Source: Clostridia bacterium
GTDB taxonomy: Bacteria > Bacillota > Clostridia > TANB77 > CAG-508
NCBI GenBank assembly: GCA_900753245.1
Contig: CAADYJ010000102.1
Coordinates: forward strand, 1-29,114
DNA: 29,114 nucleotides
Reading direction: 5' to 3'
Shown here piece after piece: positions 1-7,881 of the stretch (its first letter is position 1; each line of letters begins with the position of its first letter). The notes under the pieces were generated by a model. That model saw nothing but the letters and a program-made list of their open reading frames with translations. It was not told the DNA's origin and made no database searches. The position numbers and the translations under genes are program-made.

Positions 1-2
1 AA

Positions 3-524
3 GAAACGATATTTAACCCTATTACTTTTGAAGTTAATAATGGCGATAGGGTTGCACTAATTGGAAAAAATGGCATTGGTAAATCAAGTATATTAAAACT
101 TATTTTAGGAGAAGAATTACAGTATAATGGAGAGTTTATGGTTGCAAATGATTTAAAAATATCTTATGTTTCTCAGAGTACAGAAGATTTAAAAGGAAAT
201 TTGAGAACTTTTGCTTACGATAATAAAATAAATGAAAGTATTTTTAAAGCAATGTTAGTAAAAATGGGATTATCACAATTTGATTTTGATACTAATATTC
301 AAGATATGAGTGAAGGTCAAAAGAAGAAGGTTCTAATTGCAAAAAGTATTTCAGAACAGGCTAATATTTATATATGGGATGAACCTTTAAACTATATTGA
401 TATATTGACAAGAGAACAAATAGAAGATGCTATTCTAAATTATAATCCTACCATTATTTTTGTAGAACATGATGAGAAATTTATTGAAAAAGTGGCAACA
501 AAAATTATAAATTTGGTAAAGTAA
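3..524 (+). CDS. ABC-F ribosome-protection ATPase, C-terminal part (cut by window edge)
   Basis: This is the second nucleotide-binding domain of an ABC-F protein; the start lies before the window. The frame is open from base 3. It shows a Walker A (GKNGIGKS, bases 63-86), an ABC signature of the form MSEGQKKK, a Walker B reading IWDEPLNYID and the switch histidine in VEHD. ABC-F proteins have no membrane part. The antibiotic-resistance members bind the ribosome and displace peptidyl-transferase-centre drugs such as lincosamides, pleuromutilins, streptogramins or phenicols. The 'YIWDEPLNYID' wording is like the Lsa/OptrA branch rather than housekeeping EttA/Uup, which favours a resistance role, but the subgroup cannot be fixed from half a protein. 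It ends at a terminator, so it is a separate transcript from the ICE genes that follow. It may be cargo at the left end or a host gene. Confidence 0.85.
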   Translation, partial: ETIFNPITFEVNNGDRVALIGKNGIGKSSILKLILGEELQYNGEFMVANDLKISYVSQSTEDLKGNLRTFAYDNKINESIFKAMLVKMGLSQFDFDTNIQDMSEGQKKKVLIAKSISEQANIYIWDEPLNYIDILTREQIEDAILNYNPTIIFVEHDEKFIEKVATKIINLVK

Positions 525-560
525 GTGAGAGACAAATTACAAGTTATAGAGTAGTTTTAA

Positions 561-590
561 GAGTGATATTTAAAATATTGCTCTTTTTTT
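561..590 (+). terminator. Intrinsic terminator after the ABC-F gene
   Basis: A 9-bp stem (GAGTGATAT with ATATTGCTC, two G-U pairs) is followed by a run of seven T. It ends the ABC-F transcript and separates it from the first ICE gene. Confidence 0.8.
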
Positions 591-614
591 CTGTCAAATT
601 TATAATTAAATAAT

Positions 615-643
615 TTGCACATTTCTCAAATTCAAAAGATTAT
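615..643 (+). promoter_or_regulatory. Possible promoter of the early ICE genes
   Basis: TTGCAC (615-620), a 17-base spacer and GATTAT (638-643) resemble a sigma-A promoter and lie just before the first small gene. The -10 is weak, so this is only a candidate. Confidence 0.35.
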
Positions 644-673
644 ATTAGAATAAGTTTGAGGAGGGATAAGGAA

Positions 674-979
674 ATGGAAGAATTATTTAATAGACCTATT
701 TTAGATCAACTATATGATTCAATAAGTGATGATTTTGAAACAATGCTATTAAAGAAAAAGAATAGTGATGGGAAATTTACAGAGTCATTAAAAGTAGAAG
801 AAGAATTAATTTATTTGATAAAAAAATTAGTTAAAGACGAAGAAATATTAGACCAAATAACTAATAAATTAAATAAATTTGAACTCGCTATTGGCAATGA
901 AACAGATTTACTTTGTAAACATTATTATAAATTAGGGATAGTTGATAGTAAAAAAATATTGATGGAAATAGGAGAATAA
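674..979 (+). CDS. Small helical ICE protein of unknown function
   Basis: A 101-residue protein, acidic and predicted helical, with no motif I can assign to a function. The frame extends upstream to a TTG at 656, but the GAGGAGGG ribosome site at 658-665 overlaps that codon, so ATG 674 is the better start. The C-terminal part (ETDLLCKHYYKLGIVDSKK) has a 'YKLG' helix that is echoed as 'FKLGF' near the C-terminus of the next protein. Both may belong to the family of small helical proteins (DUF6809-like) common at this end of Clostridial conjugative elements. That is an impression from size, place and this motif only. It lies 4 bases before the next gene, in one operon. Confidence 0.7.
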   Translation: MEELFNRPILDQLYDSISDDFETMLLKKKNSDGKFTESLKVEEELIYLIKKLVKDEEILDQITNKLNKFELAIGNETDLLCKHYYKLGIVDSKKILMEIGE

Positions 980-983
980 AGGT

Positions 984-1316
984 ATGGAAGAAATCGCAGG
1001 TAGTTTTTTTGATAATTATGAAGAAGGTTTTTTAGAGTATTTAGAAGTTCATAAAGCACAAGCATTAAAAGATAGAGAAGACTATCAAACATTAAATAAA
1101 AAAATATCAGAACTAAAGTATAAATACCCAAATGTAAGAACATTTTTAGAAGAAAAAGAACCAATAGATTTAAGAGATGATGAACAATATGCAATACTTA
1201 ATGTACTTGATTATGAAACTGAACTTGATGTTATTGAGTTAAAAGAAAGTTTTAAATTAGGTTTTAAAGAAGCATTAATCTATTTAAATAATATGGGAAT
1301 GTTAAAATTAAACTAG
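984..1316 (+). CDS. Small DUF6809-like ICE protein
   Basis: A 110-residue acidic, helical protein beginning 4 bases after the previous gene, which indicates cotranscription. The region around residues 80-105 (ELKESFKLGFKEALIYL) matches the usual end of small DUF6809-type proteins of Firmicute mobile elements, whose function is not known. Its own ribosome site is weak (an AAAGG close to the ATG), so translational coupling is likely. A terminator follows directly. Confidence 0.7.
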   Translation: MEEIAGSFFDNYEEGFLEYLEVHKAQALKDREDYQTLNKKISELKYKYPNVRTFLEEKEPIDLRDDEQYAILNVLDYETELDVIELKESFKLGFKEALIYLNNMGMLKLN

Positions 1317-1320
1317 TTTA

Positions 1321-1356
1321 AAGGGACGGATAATTTAAAAAATCTGTCCTTTTTAT
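1321..1356 (+). terminator. Intrinsic terminator
   Basis: AAGGGACGGAT pairs with ATCTGTCCTTT (two G-U pairs) around an A/T loop, followed by T-rich sequence. It ends the two-gene operon. Confidence 0.75.
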
Positions 1357-1390
1357 TATGCAATAGAAAAGAAAGAGAGTGTGATAAATT

Positions 1391-1735
1391 ATGGAAAATG
1401 AAGAATTAAAAAATAAGTTAATTGAAAAATTAGAAAGGGAATTAACAGATTTTAAAGATAGTTTAAAGGGACTACCTGCAGAACAAATAATAGACAATAG
1501 TTATAAAATAACATGTATGCAAACGATACAAGATTATTTAGCATACGATAAAGATTATTCAAAATTCGAACTTAAAACATTACTTAAAAGGGAACATATA
1601 TTACAAGAATGCTATGATGATTGGCTATCTAATGATGGTAGCTTAAGAGAGGCTTTAGAATTTTCAATAGATGATACGATAGACCTTATTAAAGATAATG
1701 AGGTCAAAAAAGAGCGAAATAAAGATGCAAGATAA
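1391..1735 (+). CDS. DUF3848-like protein
   Basis: A 114-residue protein. The segment at residues 22-50 (DSLKGLPAEQIIDNSYKITCMQTI) and the following 'LLKREHILQECYDDW' are the typical pattern of the DUF3848 domain found in Clostridial conjugative transposons: a helix, 'P.E.II..AY..T....I', then a short linker and 'L.....L...Y..W'. The function is not known. Its position just before the TOPRIM protein and the mobilization genes is the usual one. It is 20 bases before the next gene. Confidence 0.72.
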   Translation: MENEELKNKLIEKLERELTDFKDSLKGLPAEQIIDNSYKITCMQTIQDYLAYDKDYSKFELKTLLKREHILQECYDDWLSNDGSLREALEFSIDDTIDLIKDNEVKKERNKDAR

Positions 1736-1755
1736 GAAAAAGGAGGTGCAAAATT

Positions 1756-2742
1756 ATGCCTGAATTTGTACCAAAAGAAGTTGTAAAACAAGCAAAAGAA
1801 ATTGATTTACTAACTTACTTTATGAACAATAATCCATCAGAACTTGTAAGAAAAGGTACTAATACATATTCCTTAAAAAGTCATGATAGTGTCATTATAA
1901 GTAATGGATTATGGCATAGATTTTCAACACATCAAGCAGGAAAGTCAGCAGTTGATTATCTTATTAAAGTAGAAAATATGACATTACAAGAGGCAGTTTC
2001 AAGTGTATTAAATAGAAATATAGATACATATATTAGACCTCAATATAGTAATGAAAACGCACCTAAAACAATAGTAATTCCAGAAAAAGCGAGTACCAAT
2101 AAACAAGTTATAGAGTATCTAAAAAACAGAGGAATTGATGAAGAAATAATAAATGATTGCATAAATAAAAAGATTATTTATCAAGAAAATAAAACCAATA
2201 ATGCAGTATTTTTAGGGTACGATAATGATAACAATATCAAATATGCAGGGTGCAGAAGTACAAATGAAAAAAGAATAATGAGAGATGCAAAGGGGAGTTC
2301 AAAAGAGTATTCTTTTAGAATGTTAGGAGCAGAAGAATGTAATTCATTACATATATTTGAAAGCAGTATAGATTTATTATCTTATGCAACATTATTAAAA
2401 AATAAGGGATATGATTATACAAATCAAAATCTTTTATCACTTGCAGGAGTGTATCAACCAAGTTCTAATATAGAACAAAGTAAAGTACCAATAGCAGTAC
2501 AAAACTTTTTAAATAAAAACGCAAATATAAAAGATATTGTATTACATTTTGATAATGATATAGCAGGAAGAAATGCAACAAAAGCAATGCTATATGCACT
2601 TGATAAGTACAATGTTTATGATATTCCTGCTCCTTATGGTAAAGACATAAATGATTACTTATGTTACAGCATAGGGTTAAAAAATAGGCAAGAAATTGAC
2701 AGATATAAAATGAAAAAAGAACAAAATAGAGTACCAATATAG
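1756..2742 (+). CDS. DUF3991/TOPRIM-domain protein (primase-like)
   Basis: A 328-residue protein with a strong AAAGGAGGTG ribosome site. The N-terminal 90 residues resemble the DNA-primase-type zinc-binding fold (NTYSLKSHDSVII, WHRFSTHQAGKSAVDYLI) but lack the cysteine/histidine zinc ligands. The middle is DUF3991. The TOPRIM domain follows, with its conserved glutamate in FESSIDLLSYA (about residue 202) and the aspartates in LHFDNDIAGRNA (about 262-273). Such proteins accompany the relaxase genes of Tn1549-like elements and are thought to act in DNA processing or priming of the transferred strand; this has not been shown directly. The last codons overlap the first hairpin of the candidate oriT region. 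Confidence 0.88.
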   Translation: MPEFVPKEVVKQAKEIDLLTYFMNNNPSELVRKGTNTYSLKSHDSVIISNGLWHRFSTHQAGKSAVDYLIKVENMTLQEAVSSVLNRNIDTYIRPQYSNENAPKTIVIPEKASTNKQVIEYLKNRGIDEEIINDCINKKIIYQENKTNNAVFLGYDNDNNIKYAGCRSTNEKRIMRDAKGSSKEYSFRMLGAEECNSLHIFESSIDLLSYATLLKNKGYDYTNQNLLSLAGVYQPSSNIEQSKVPIAVQNFLNKNANIKDIVLHFDNDIAGRNATKAMLYALDKYNVYDIPAPYGKDINDYLCYSIGLKNRQEIDRYKMKKEQNRVPI

Positions 2743-2743
2743 G

Positions 2744-2860
2744 TACATTTAAAAATGTAAAAAGAGGATTTCTTGTCCTAGCAAGCACTGAATTTGTTCA
2801 CACGAAAATATCGTGTTTCAAAATTCTATTCTATGGGGAAACCCCAATCCCCATTTTTAA
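2744..2860 (+). other. Candidate origin of transfer (oriT)
   Basis: The gap before mobC is packed with small inverted repeats: TACATTT/AAATGTA (2744-2759), CTTG/CAAG (2772-2784), ACACGA/TCGTGT (2800-2816) and GGGG-AAA-CCCC (2835-2845). The last can also pair differently, as ATGGGG with a second CCCCAT (2833-2854). In mobilizable elements of this type oriT lies next to the MobC and relaxase genes and consists of such repeats beside the nick site. The position and structure fit; the nick site cannot be named from sequence. The ATGGGG/CCCCAT stem followed by five T could alternatively act as a terminator. Confidence 0.5.
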
Positions 2861-2884
2861 ATGAGCAAAACAGGAGGGAGAGAT

Positions 2885-3196
2885 TTGAGAAAAAGATATA
2901 TAAGAAAAGATATAATGCTTAATGAATTAGAGAATGAAAAGTTAATTGCAGATTGTCAAAGATGTAATCTTTCTTATGGAGAATATTTTAGAAGATTGTT
3001 AATGAATGAAAATATAAAAGAAAAGCCTGGCAAAGAATTTTATGTGATAATGAAACAGCTTTCTAAAATAGGAGTTAATCTTAATCAAATAGCAAAGAAA
3101 GCAAATCAAACAGATAAAATAGATAAAGATTATTATAAGAGTGAAGCAGATATTTGGCACAAATTTGCAGAAGAAGTAAAAGATAAATTTTTATAG
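2885..3196 (+). CDS. mobC: MobC relaxosome accessory protein
   Basis: A 103-residue MobC-family protein. The N-terminal part is ribbon-helix-helix-like (RYIRKDIMLNELENEKL), and the C-terminal part has the family's signature 'LSKIGVNLNQIAKKAN'. MobC binds oriT and helps the relaxase open and nick it. The frame runs back to ATG 2861, but no ribosome site precedes that codon. AGGAGGGA (2872-2879) stands 5 bases before TTG 2885, which I take as the start. The relaxase follows 11 bases later and also starts with TTG. Confidence 0.88.
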   Translation: MRKRYIRKDIMLNELENEKLIADCQRCNLSYGEYFRRLLMNENIKEKPGKEFYVIMKQLSKIGVNLNQIAKKANQTDKIDKDYYKSEADIWHKFAEEVKDKFL

Positions 3197-3207
3197 GAGG
3201 TGGTAAT

Positions 3208-4590
3208 TTGGCAGTAACAAAAATATGGAAAGTTGTTAAAAGAATGGATCATGTTATAAGTTATGCTAAAGATGAAAATAAAACGAAAATTGAATTTAAT
3301 CAGAAATATGAAATGTTAGTAGATGACTTGCAAAATGTAATTGATTATGCAAGAAATTCAGATAAAACAGAAAAAGAATATTTTGTTACAGGAATAAATT
3401 GTGATTCAGATTCAGCTTATGAAGAAATGCAAGATACAAAAAGATATTATAATAAAAAAGATAAAATTTTAGCATTTCACGCATATCAATCTTTTGCAGA
3501 GGGAGAGGTTACTCCAGAATTAGCACATCAGATTGGTGTGCAACTTGCAAATGAAATGTGGGGAGATAGATTTCAAGTAGTAGTTACAACTCATCTTAAT
3601 ACTAATCATATACATAATCACATAGTGCTTAATTCTGTTTCTTTTGAAGATGGTTTGAAATATTATGATAATCATACTAATTATGCAAAAATGAGGCATA
3701 TATCAGATGAACTTTGTAAGGAATATGGATTAAGTGTAATAGAAGAAAAAGCAACAAAGAAAAAAATGAACTATGATAATTTTTATAAGAAATCTTTATA
3801 TACTGACAACTATTCTAATAATGCAAAACGAGATTTAGATTTAGCAATTAGACAAGCATATTCTTATGATGACTTTTTATACTTAATGAAAAAATTAGAT
3901 TATGAAATTATTTTTAGAGCTAATAAAATAAGTATTAGAAAAGAACCATATAAAAGAAACATTAGAATAGAAAGAAGATATGGAGAAAATTATTCAATAG
4001 AAAATATAAAAAGAAGAATAATAGAAGAACAAGCAGTTCGAGTTCCGTTTATAGAAAATGTTTATAATTATAGAAAAGTTAATTATCCTTTTGCTAAAAG
4101 GCACAAAAGAGCCAAAGCGAAAGGATTTATTGCTTTATATTATCATTATTGTTATTTGCTAAAAGTTTTTCCAGATAATGTACCACAACAAAGATTACCA
4201 CCAAGTATTAGAGCAGATGTTTCAAGAATGGAACAATTATCTGAAGAAGCAAGATTTTTAGCAATACATAAAATAAAAACATTTGAAGAATTAAGTAACT
4301 ATCAAGATGATGTGAATTTTAAAATAAAAGAAATACTAGACCAAAGAGAAAGACTTTGGGCAAAAAGAAAGTTATCAAAAGATGGAAATGAAATGCACGA
4401 ATATGCAGAGCAGATTTCATCTTTAAATGATAAATTAGTTAAATTAAGAAAGAGGGTGGAATTATGTGAAGATATTAAAACAAGAGTACCGAAGATAGAT
4501 AATAATTTATCTGAATTAGATACACAAGAAGAAATGGAAAAAGAAACAAAAGATAGAAAAAAAGAGAAAAGAAAAAAAGGAAAGGAGTAA
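3208..4590 (+). CDS. VirD2-like relaxase / mobilization nuclease
   Basis: A 460-residue relaxase that nicks oriT and remains bound to the 5' end of the transferred strand. The histidine triad is clear in HLNTNHIHNHIVLN (residues 129-142). A candidate catalytic tyrosine lies near the N-terminus in 'VISYAKDE' (Y19). The C-terminal third is charged, helical and coiled-coil-like, ending in a lysine/arginine-rich tail, as usual for MOB-P/VirD2-type relaxases of Tn1549-like elements. The start is TTG 3208 with a strong AGGAGGTGG 6-7 bases before it; there is no better ATG. It forms an operon with mobC before it and pcfB after it. Confidence 0.92.
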   Translation: MAVTKIWKVVKRMDHVISYAKDENKTKIEFNQKYEMLVDDLQNVIDYARNSDKTEKEYFVTGINCDSDSAYEEMQDTKRYYNKKDKILAFHAYQSFAEGEVTPELAHQIGVQLANEMWGDRFQVVVTTHLNTNHIHNHIVLNSVSFEDGLKYYDNHTNYAKMRHISDELCKEYGLSVIEEKATKKKMNYDNFYKKSLYTDNYSNNAKRDLDLAIRQAYSYDDFLYLMKKLDYEIIFRANKISIRKEPYKRNIRIERRYGENYSIENIKRRIIEEQAVRVPFIENVYNYRKVNYPFAKRHKRAKAKGFIALYYHYCYLLKVFPDNVPQQRLPPSIRADVSRMEQLSEEARFLAIHKIKTFEELSNYQDDVNFKIKEILDQRERLWAKRKLSKDGNEMHEYAEQISSLNDKLVKLRKRVELCEDIKTRVPKIDNNLSELDTQEEMEKETKDRKKEKRKKGKE

Positions 4591-4597
4591 ATGATAT

Positions 4598-5362
4598 ATG
4601 AGTGTTAATGGAGATGTATCAGAACAAGTAGTAAGATTAAGTTTAGAGGGATTTGAAATTTTAGCAAGATTAACTGGTAGTGGAGCAAAGAATGTTGCTG
4701 CAATGATTTATACTATAATGAAAGATAAAAGACAAACAAAAGGAAAAATTAGACTTAATAATATGTTAAAAACAGGAAAGCCTTTAAAAATATTTACAGT
4801 AAGCAGAGAAGATTTAAAAACATTTGCAAGAGAGGCAAAAAATTATGGTATTTCATATTGTGCTTTAATCAATAGAAATAATAAAGACATTGATGGAATG
4901 GTAGATGTTATGGTTAAAGATGAAGATGCTTCAAGAATAAATAGAATTGTAGAAAGATTTAAACTAACAACAACAGATACGGCGAAAATGGATACTGTTA
5001 TTACAAAATCTATTGAAGATAGAGAGGCAGAAAAAAGAGAAAAGAGTATTCCAGAAAAATCAAAGGAACAACAACTAGAAGATTTACTTGCTAAAAAGCC
5101 TATGCAGACAGAAGAAACCTCAAAAGTAAATTTCAATATGGCAAAGACGGAAAAAGACCCTCTGTCAGAGCCTTCCTCAACGACTTCCAAAATGCAAGAA
5201 GGGGTATCTAAAGGAGCAAAGAAACCATCTGTAAAGAAAGAACTTGCAGAACTTAAAGTTGAAGCAAAGAGATTAGATGAACAAAAATCTAAAGAAAAGG
5301 TTAAAGTAAATATAGCACCTGTTCAAAATAATAAAAAAGCAAAAGCAAAATCAAGTAGATAA
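4598..5362 (+). CDS. PcfB-family (DUF3801) conjugation protein
   Basis: A 254-residue protein. Residues 1-125 are the PcfB/DUF3801 domain: 'SEQVVRLSLEGFEILARLTGSGAKNVAAMIY', then 'LKIFTVSREDLKTFAREAKNYGI'. The remaining half is low-complexity, rich in K, E and S, and probably disordered. PcfB of Enterococcus pCF10 is needed for transfer and is proposed to work with the coupling protein and relaxase. It sits between the relaxase and VirD4 genes, in keeping with that role. Confidence 0.85.
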   Translation: MSVNGDVSEQVVRLSLEGFEILARLTGSGAKNVAAMIYTIMKDKRQTKGKIRLNNMLKTGKPLKIFTVSREDLKTFAREAKNYGISYCALINRNNKDIDGMVDVMVKDEDASRINRIVERFKLTTTDTAKMDTVITKSIEDREAEKREKSIPEKSKEQQLEDLLAKKPMQTEETSKVNFNMAKTEKDPLSEPSSTTSKMQEGVSKGAKKPSVKKELAELKVEAKRLDEQKSKEKVKVNIAPVQNNKKAKAKSSR

Positions 5363-5375
5363 GGAGGAATGTTTA

Positions 5376-5591
5376 ATGGAAGAAATGAGAACAATTAATT
5401 TAGATAAATATGATTATCGACTAATATTAAATGCATTAAATGAATTTAGAAATATAAAAATACAAGAAAATGTTGATATAGAAATCATAGATAAGTTAAT
5501 GTCAAAATTATTAAAAGCCCCTGTAAATAAGAAGATGTTATCTTTAAATAGAACTGCAAAGGGAAAATTTACAAGCAATGAAGCAAGATGA
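5376..5591 (+). CDS. Small conjugation-operon protein, function unknown
   Basis: A 71-residue protein with a clear AAGGAGGAATG ribosome site. It has no recognisable motif: an acidic helical N-terminal part and a basic tail (KGKFTSNEAR). A small gene in this place, between PcfB and the coupling ATPase, is usual in Tn1549-like elements. Its last codons overlap the start of the virD4 gene by 14 bases, so the two are translationally coupled. Confidence 0.75.
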   Translation: MEEMRTINLDKYDYRLILNALNEFRNIKIQENVDIEIIDKLMSKLLKAPVNKKMLSLNRTAKGKFTSNEAR

Positions 5592-6123
5592 AAAAAGAAT
5601 AATGAGAGTGTTGTATGTAATAGGAATTATTCCAATTATTTGGATTGCTCTCCTTTTAGCTCCTTATACTAAAGGTGGACTTATAGAAATAATAAAAAAT
5701 GGTAGTGCTGCATTAAATCAGCCATTTAAAATAGTTATTGTAGAGAATAGCATTAGAACTATTCTTATTTTTTTGATTATTTATATATTTTCAATCTTAT
5801 TATATGAATCAACTAGAAAAAATTATAGGAGGAGAGAAGAAAATGGTTCAGCCAAATGGGGCGAGGCAAAGGAATTAAATAAAAAATACAAACAACCTAA
5901 TAATTATAATAAATTGCTTACTAAAAATGTTTCTGTTGGATTAAATGGAAGAAAGCATAGAAGAAATGTTAATGTATTAGTTATTGGTGGTTCTGGTGCA
6001 GGAAAGACATTTAGTTATTGTAAGCCAAATGTAATGCAATGTGCAACATCGTATGTTATACTTGATCCAAAAGGAGAAATCGTTAGAGATACAGGTTATT
6101 TATTAGAAAAAGAACGGATATGA
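5578..6123 (+). CDS. VirD4/TcpA-type coupling ATPase, N-terminal fragment (frameshifted gene)
   Basis: This is the first part of a type IV coupling protein, which brings the relaxase-DNA complex to the secretion channel. It has two membrane helices (about residues 9-28 and 57-80) and the Walker A motif VIGGSGAGKT (about 135-144), followed by 'YVILDPKGEIVRDTGYLLEK'. The frame then ends at TGA 6121. The next frame continues the protein exactly where family members read '(N/K)GYEIKVLDLIN' and then 'SHCYNPF'. One extra base near 6107-6114 (for example G6112) explains the break. With that base removed, the gene 5578-7408 would encode about 609 residues, a normal length for this family. The start overlaps the previous gene. 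Confidence 0.88.
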   Translation: MKQDEKRIMRVLYVIGIIPIIWIALLLAPYTKGGLIEIIKNGSAALNQPFKIVIVENSIRTILIFLIIYIFSILLYESTRKNYRRREENGSAKWGEAKELNKKYKQPNNYNKLLTKNVSVGLNGRKHRRNVNVLVIGGSGAGKTFSYCKPNVMQCATSYVILDPKGEIVRDTGYLLEKERI

Positions 6124-6148
6124 AATCAAAGTATTAGACTTAATAAAT

Positions 6149-7408
6149 ATGGAGAAATCACATTGTTATAATCCGTTTGTATATATAAAAACAGATAATG
6201 ATGTTCAAAAATTAGTAACAAATCTTTTTAAATCAACAACACCAAAAGGAAGTAGTACAAACGACCCATTTTGGGATACTGCTGCAAGTATGTTACTTTT
6301 AGCTTTAATATTTTATTTGAAATATGAAGCACCAGAAGAAGAACAAAACTTTGTAATGGTAATGGAATTACTACGAGCAGGAGATGTTAAAGAAGATGAT
6401 GACGAATATGTTAGTCCTCTTGATATGTTATTTAATAGATTAGAAACAAGAAATCCAGAGCATATTGCTTTAAAATATTATAGAGCATATCATTCAGGTT
6501 CAGCTAAAACATTAAAATCAATACAAGTAACTCTTGCTGCAAGACTTGAAAAATTTAATTTAGAGAGTATGGCACAACTTACACAAACAGATGAATTAGA
6601 CTTGCCAAGTTTAGGAGAAAAGAAAGTTGCATTATTTGCAATTATTCCAGATAATGATACATCATTTAATTTTTTAGTTAGTGTTTTATATACACAACTT
6701 TTTCAACAATTATTTTATTTAGCAGATTATAAATATGGTGGCAGTTTGCCAGTTCATGTACACTTTGTAATGGATGAATTTGCAAATGTAAGCCTACCAG
6801 ATGACTTTGATAAGATATTATCAGTAATGAGGTCAAGAGAGGTATCTGTTTCTATAATATTGCAAAATTTAGCACAATTAAAAGCTTTATTTGAAAAGCA
6901 ATGGGAGAGTATAGTTGGAAATTGTGATGAGTTTTTATATTTAGGTGGTAATGAACAAAGCACCCATAAGTATGTTAGTGAATTATTAGGAAAAGAAACA
7001 ATAGATACAAATACTTATGGTAGGAGTTATGGTTCACATGGCAGTTATTCTACAAATGACCAAATCGCAGGTAGAGAACTATTGACACCAGATGAGGTAA
7101 GAATGCTAGATAATAATTATGCTTTACTTTTTATTAGAGGAGAAAGACCAGTAAAAGATTTCAAATTTAATTTAAAAGAACATTTTAATAGCATAAATAC
7201 ACCTATTGGAAATAAAGAAATAAAACCATATATACATGGAGGAACAGAAAATTCAATAGGTACAATATCATTTAATTTAGATGATATGGAAATTGATACA
7301 AAAGAAATTATAGATTTAGAAACAAATGAACTTGATGTTGAATTATTATCAAGTGAAGAAATCGAAAATATGTACAAAGAAGATACAAAAAATGATAATA
7401 GTATCTAA
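6149..7408 (+). CDS. VirD4/TcpA-type coupling ATPase, C-terminal fragment (frameshifted gene)
   Basis: This is the rest of the coupling protein: the RecA-like ATPase core with 'SHCYNPFVYI', an all-alpha region (about bases 6230-6640), the Walker B segment VHFVMDEFAN (near 6759-6788) and the 'SREVSVSIILQNLAQLKA' and 'FLYLGGNEQST' motifs. The frame is open back to base 6107, upstream of the ATG at 6149. That ATG has no ribosome site, so this is a continuation and not an independent gene. Alone, each fragment lacks half of the ATP site, so the coupling protein would be inactive unless the +1 shift is a sequencing error, is suppressed or is programmed. A strong terminator follows. Confidence 0.88.
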   Translation: MEKSHCYNPFVYIKTDNDVQKLVTNLFKSTTPKGSSTNDPFWDTAASMLLLALIFYLKYEAPEEEQNFVMVMELLRAGDVKEDDDEYVSPLDMLFNRLETRNPEHIALKYYRAYHSGSAKTLKSIQVTLAARLEKFNLESMAQLTQTDELDLPSLGEKKVALFAIIPDNDTSFNFLVSVLYTQLFQQLFYLADYKYGGSLPVHVHFVMDEFANVSLPDDFDKILSVMRSREVSVSIILQNLAQLKALFEKQWESIVGNCDEFLYLGGNEQSTHKYVSELLGKETIDTNTYGRSYGSHGSYSTNDQIAGRELLTPDEVRMLDNNYALLFIRGERPVKDFKFNLKEHFNSINTPIGNKEIKPYIHGGTENSIGTISFNLDDMEIDTKEIIDLETNELDVELLSSEEIENMYKEDTKNDNSI

Positions 7409-7409
7409 A

Positions 7410-7450
7410 AGACCAAAGTTATATCTAAAAATAAACTTTGGTCTTTTTTT
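7410..7450 (+). terminator. Intrinsic terminator after the mob/virD4 operon
   Basis: GACCAAAGTT pairs perfectly with AACTTTGGTC around a loop of about 13 bases, followed by seven T. The mobilization operon ends here; the channel genes form the next unit. Confidence 0.9.
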
Positions 7451-7485
7451 GTACCCAAAAATAAAAATTAAGGAGGAGTTTTGAT

Positions 7486-7824
7486 ATGGAAAATAAGAAA
7501 AAAGGAAATTTTAAAGTATTTTTAAAGAAAACATTAAAAAGAGGAGCAATAATTATAGGTTATGTTATTGCATTAAATGTAGCACAACAAATTCACTCAT
7601 TTGCAGCAGATGACCCAATAGCTATTGTTAATAATTTATCTAATTTTATATTTGGATTAATAAGAGCAGTTGGAATGATTATATTAGGATTTGGAATTGT
7701 TCAAGTAGGTATGAGTTTAAAATCTCATGATCCAACACAAAGAGCAAACGGAATAATGACTTTAGCAGGTGGAGTTGTAATTACATTTGCAAAAGAAATT
7801 TTAAATATTATTACAGGTGGATAA
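7486..7824 (+). CDS. Maff2/VirB2-like small membrane subunit
   Basis: A 112-residue protein: a basic start, then a hydrophobic stretch (about 19-40) ending in 'SFAADDP', which looks like a signal peptide, and two more hydrophobic helices (about 55-75 and 88-105). The order 'small helix pair, GFGIVQVGMSLKSHDPTQRANGIMTLAGG' is the layout of Maff2/VirB2-like pilin-type proteins that open the channel operon in Tn1549-type elements. A role as a pore or short-pilus subunit is inferred from the family and place. It has a strong AAGGAGGAG site. Confidence 0.72.
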   Translation: MENKKKGNFKVFLKKTLKRGAIIIGYVIALNVAQQIHSFAADDPIAIVNNLSNFIFGLIRAVGMIILGFGIVQVGMSLKSHDPTQRANGIMTLAGGVVITFAKEILNIITGG

Positions 7825-7827
7825 AGA

Positions 7828-7851
7828 TTAAGGCAGTTTTATCTGCCTTAA
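7828..7851 (+). promoter_or_regulatory. Intercistronic 9-bp hairpin after the pilin-like gene
   Basis: TTAAGGCAG and CTGCCTTAA pair perfectly around TTTTAT. Only mixed A/T follows, with no strong U-run, so it may be a leaky terminator or an RNA-stabilising stem. Either would let a major structural subunit be made in excess over the genes after it. Confidence 0.6.
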
Positions 7852-7881
7852 TAAATTAATTTTAGAATGGAGGTGCTAGAT

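Noticed and set aside
525..655. Direct repeat of the left end with 27221-27260 as attL/attR
   Set aside because: Both hold a 'CTC-T-run-CTGT-AA-TTTATA' string, but this is a terminator tail followed by A/T-rich sequence; the match is gapped and not convincing.
925..1194. Minus-strand open frame of 89 codons
   Set aside because: Lies opposite two plausible plus-strand genes, is leucine/tyrosine-rich in the way expected of antisense A/T-rich coding DNA, and has no ribosome site. The same applies to the other minus-strand frames opposite real genes (2465-2788, 4843-5190, 13673-14119, 14420-14701 and similar).
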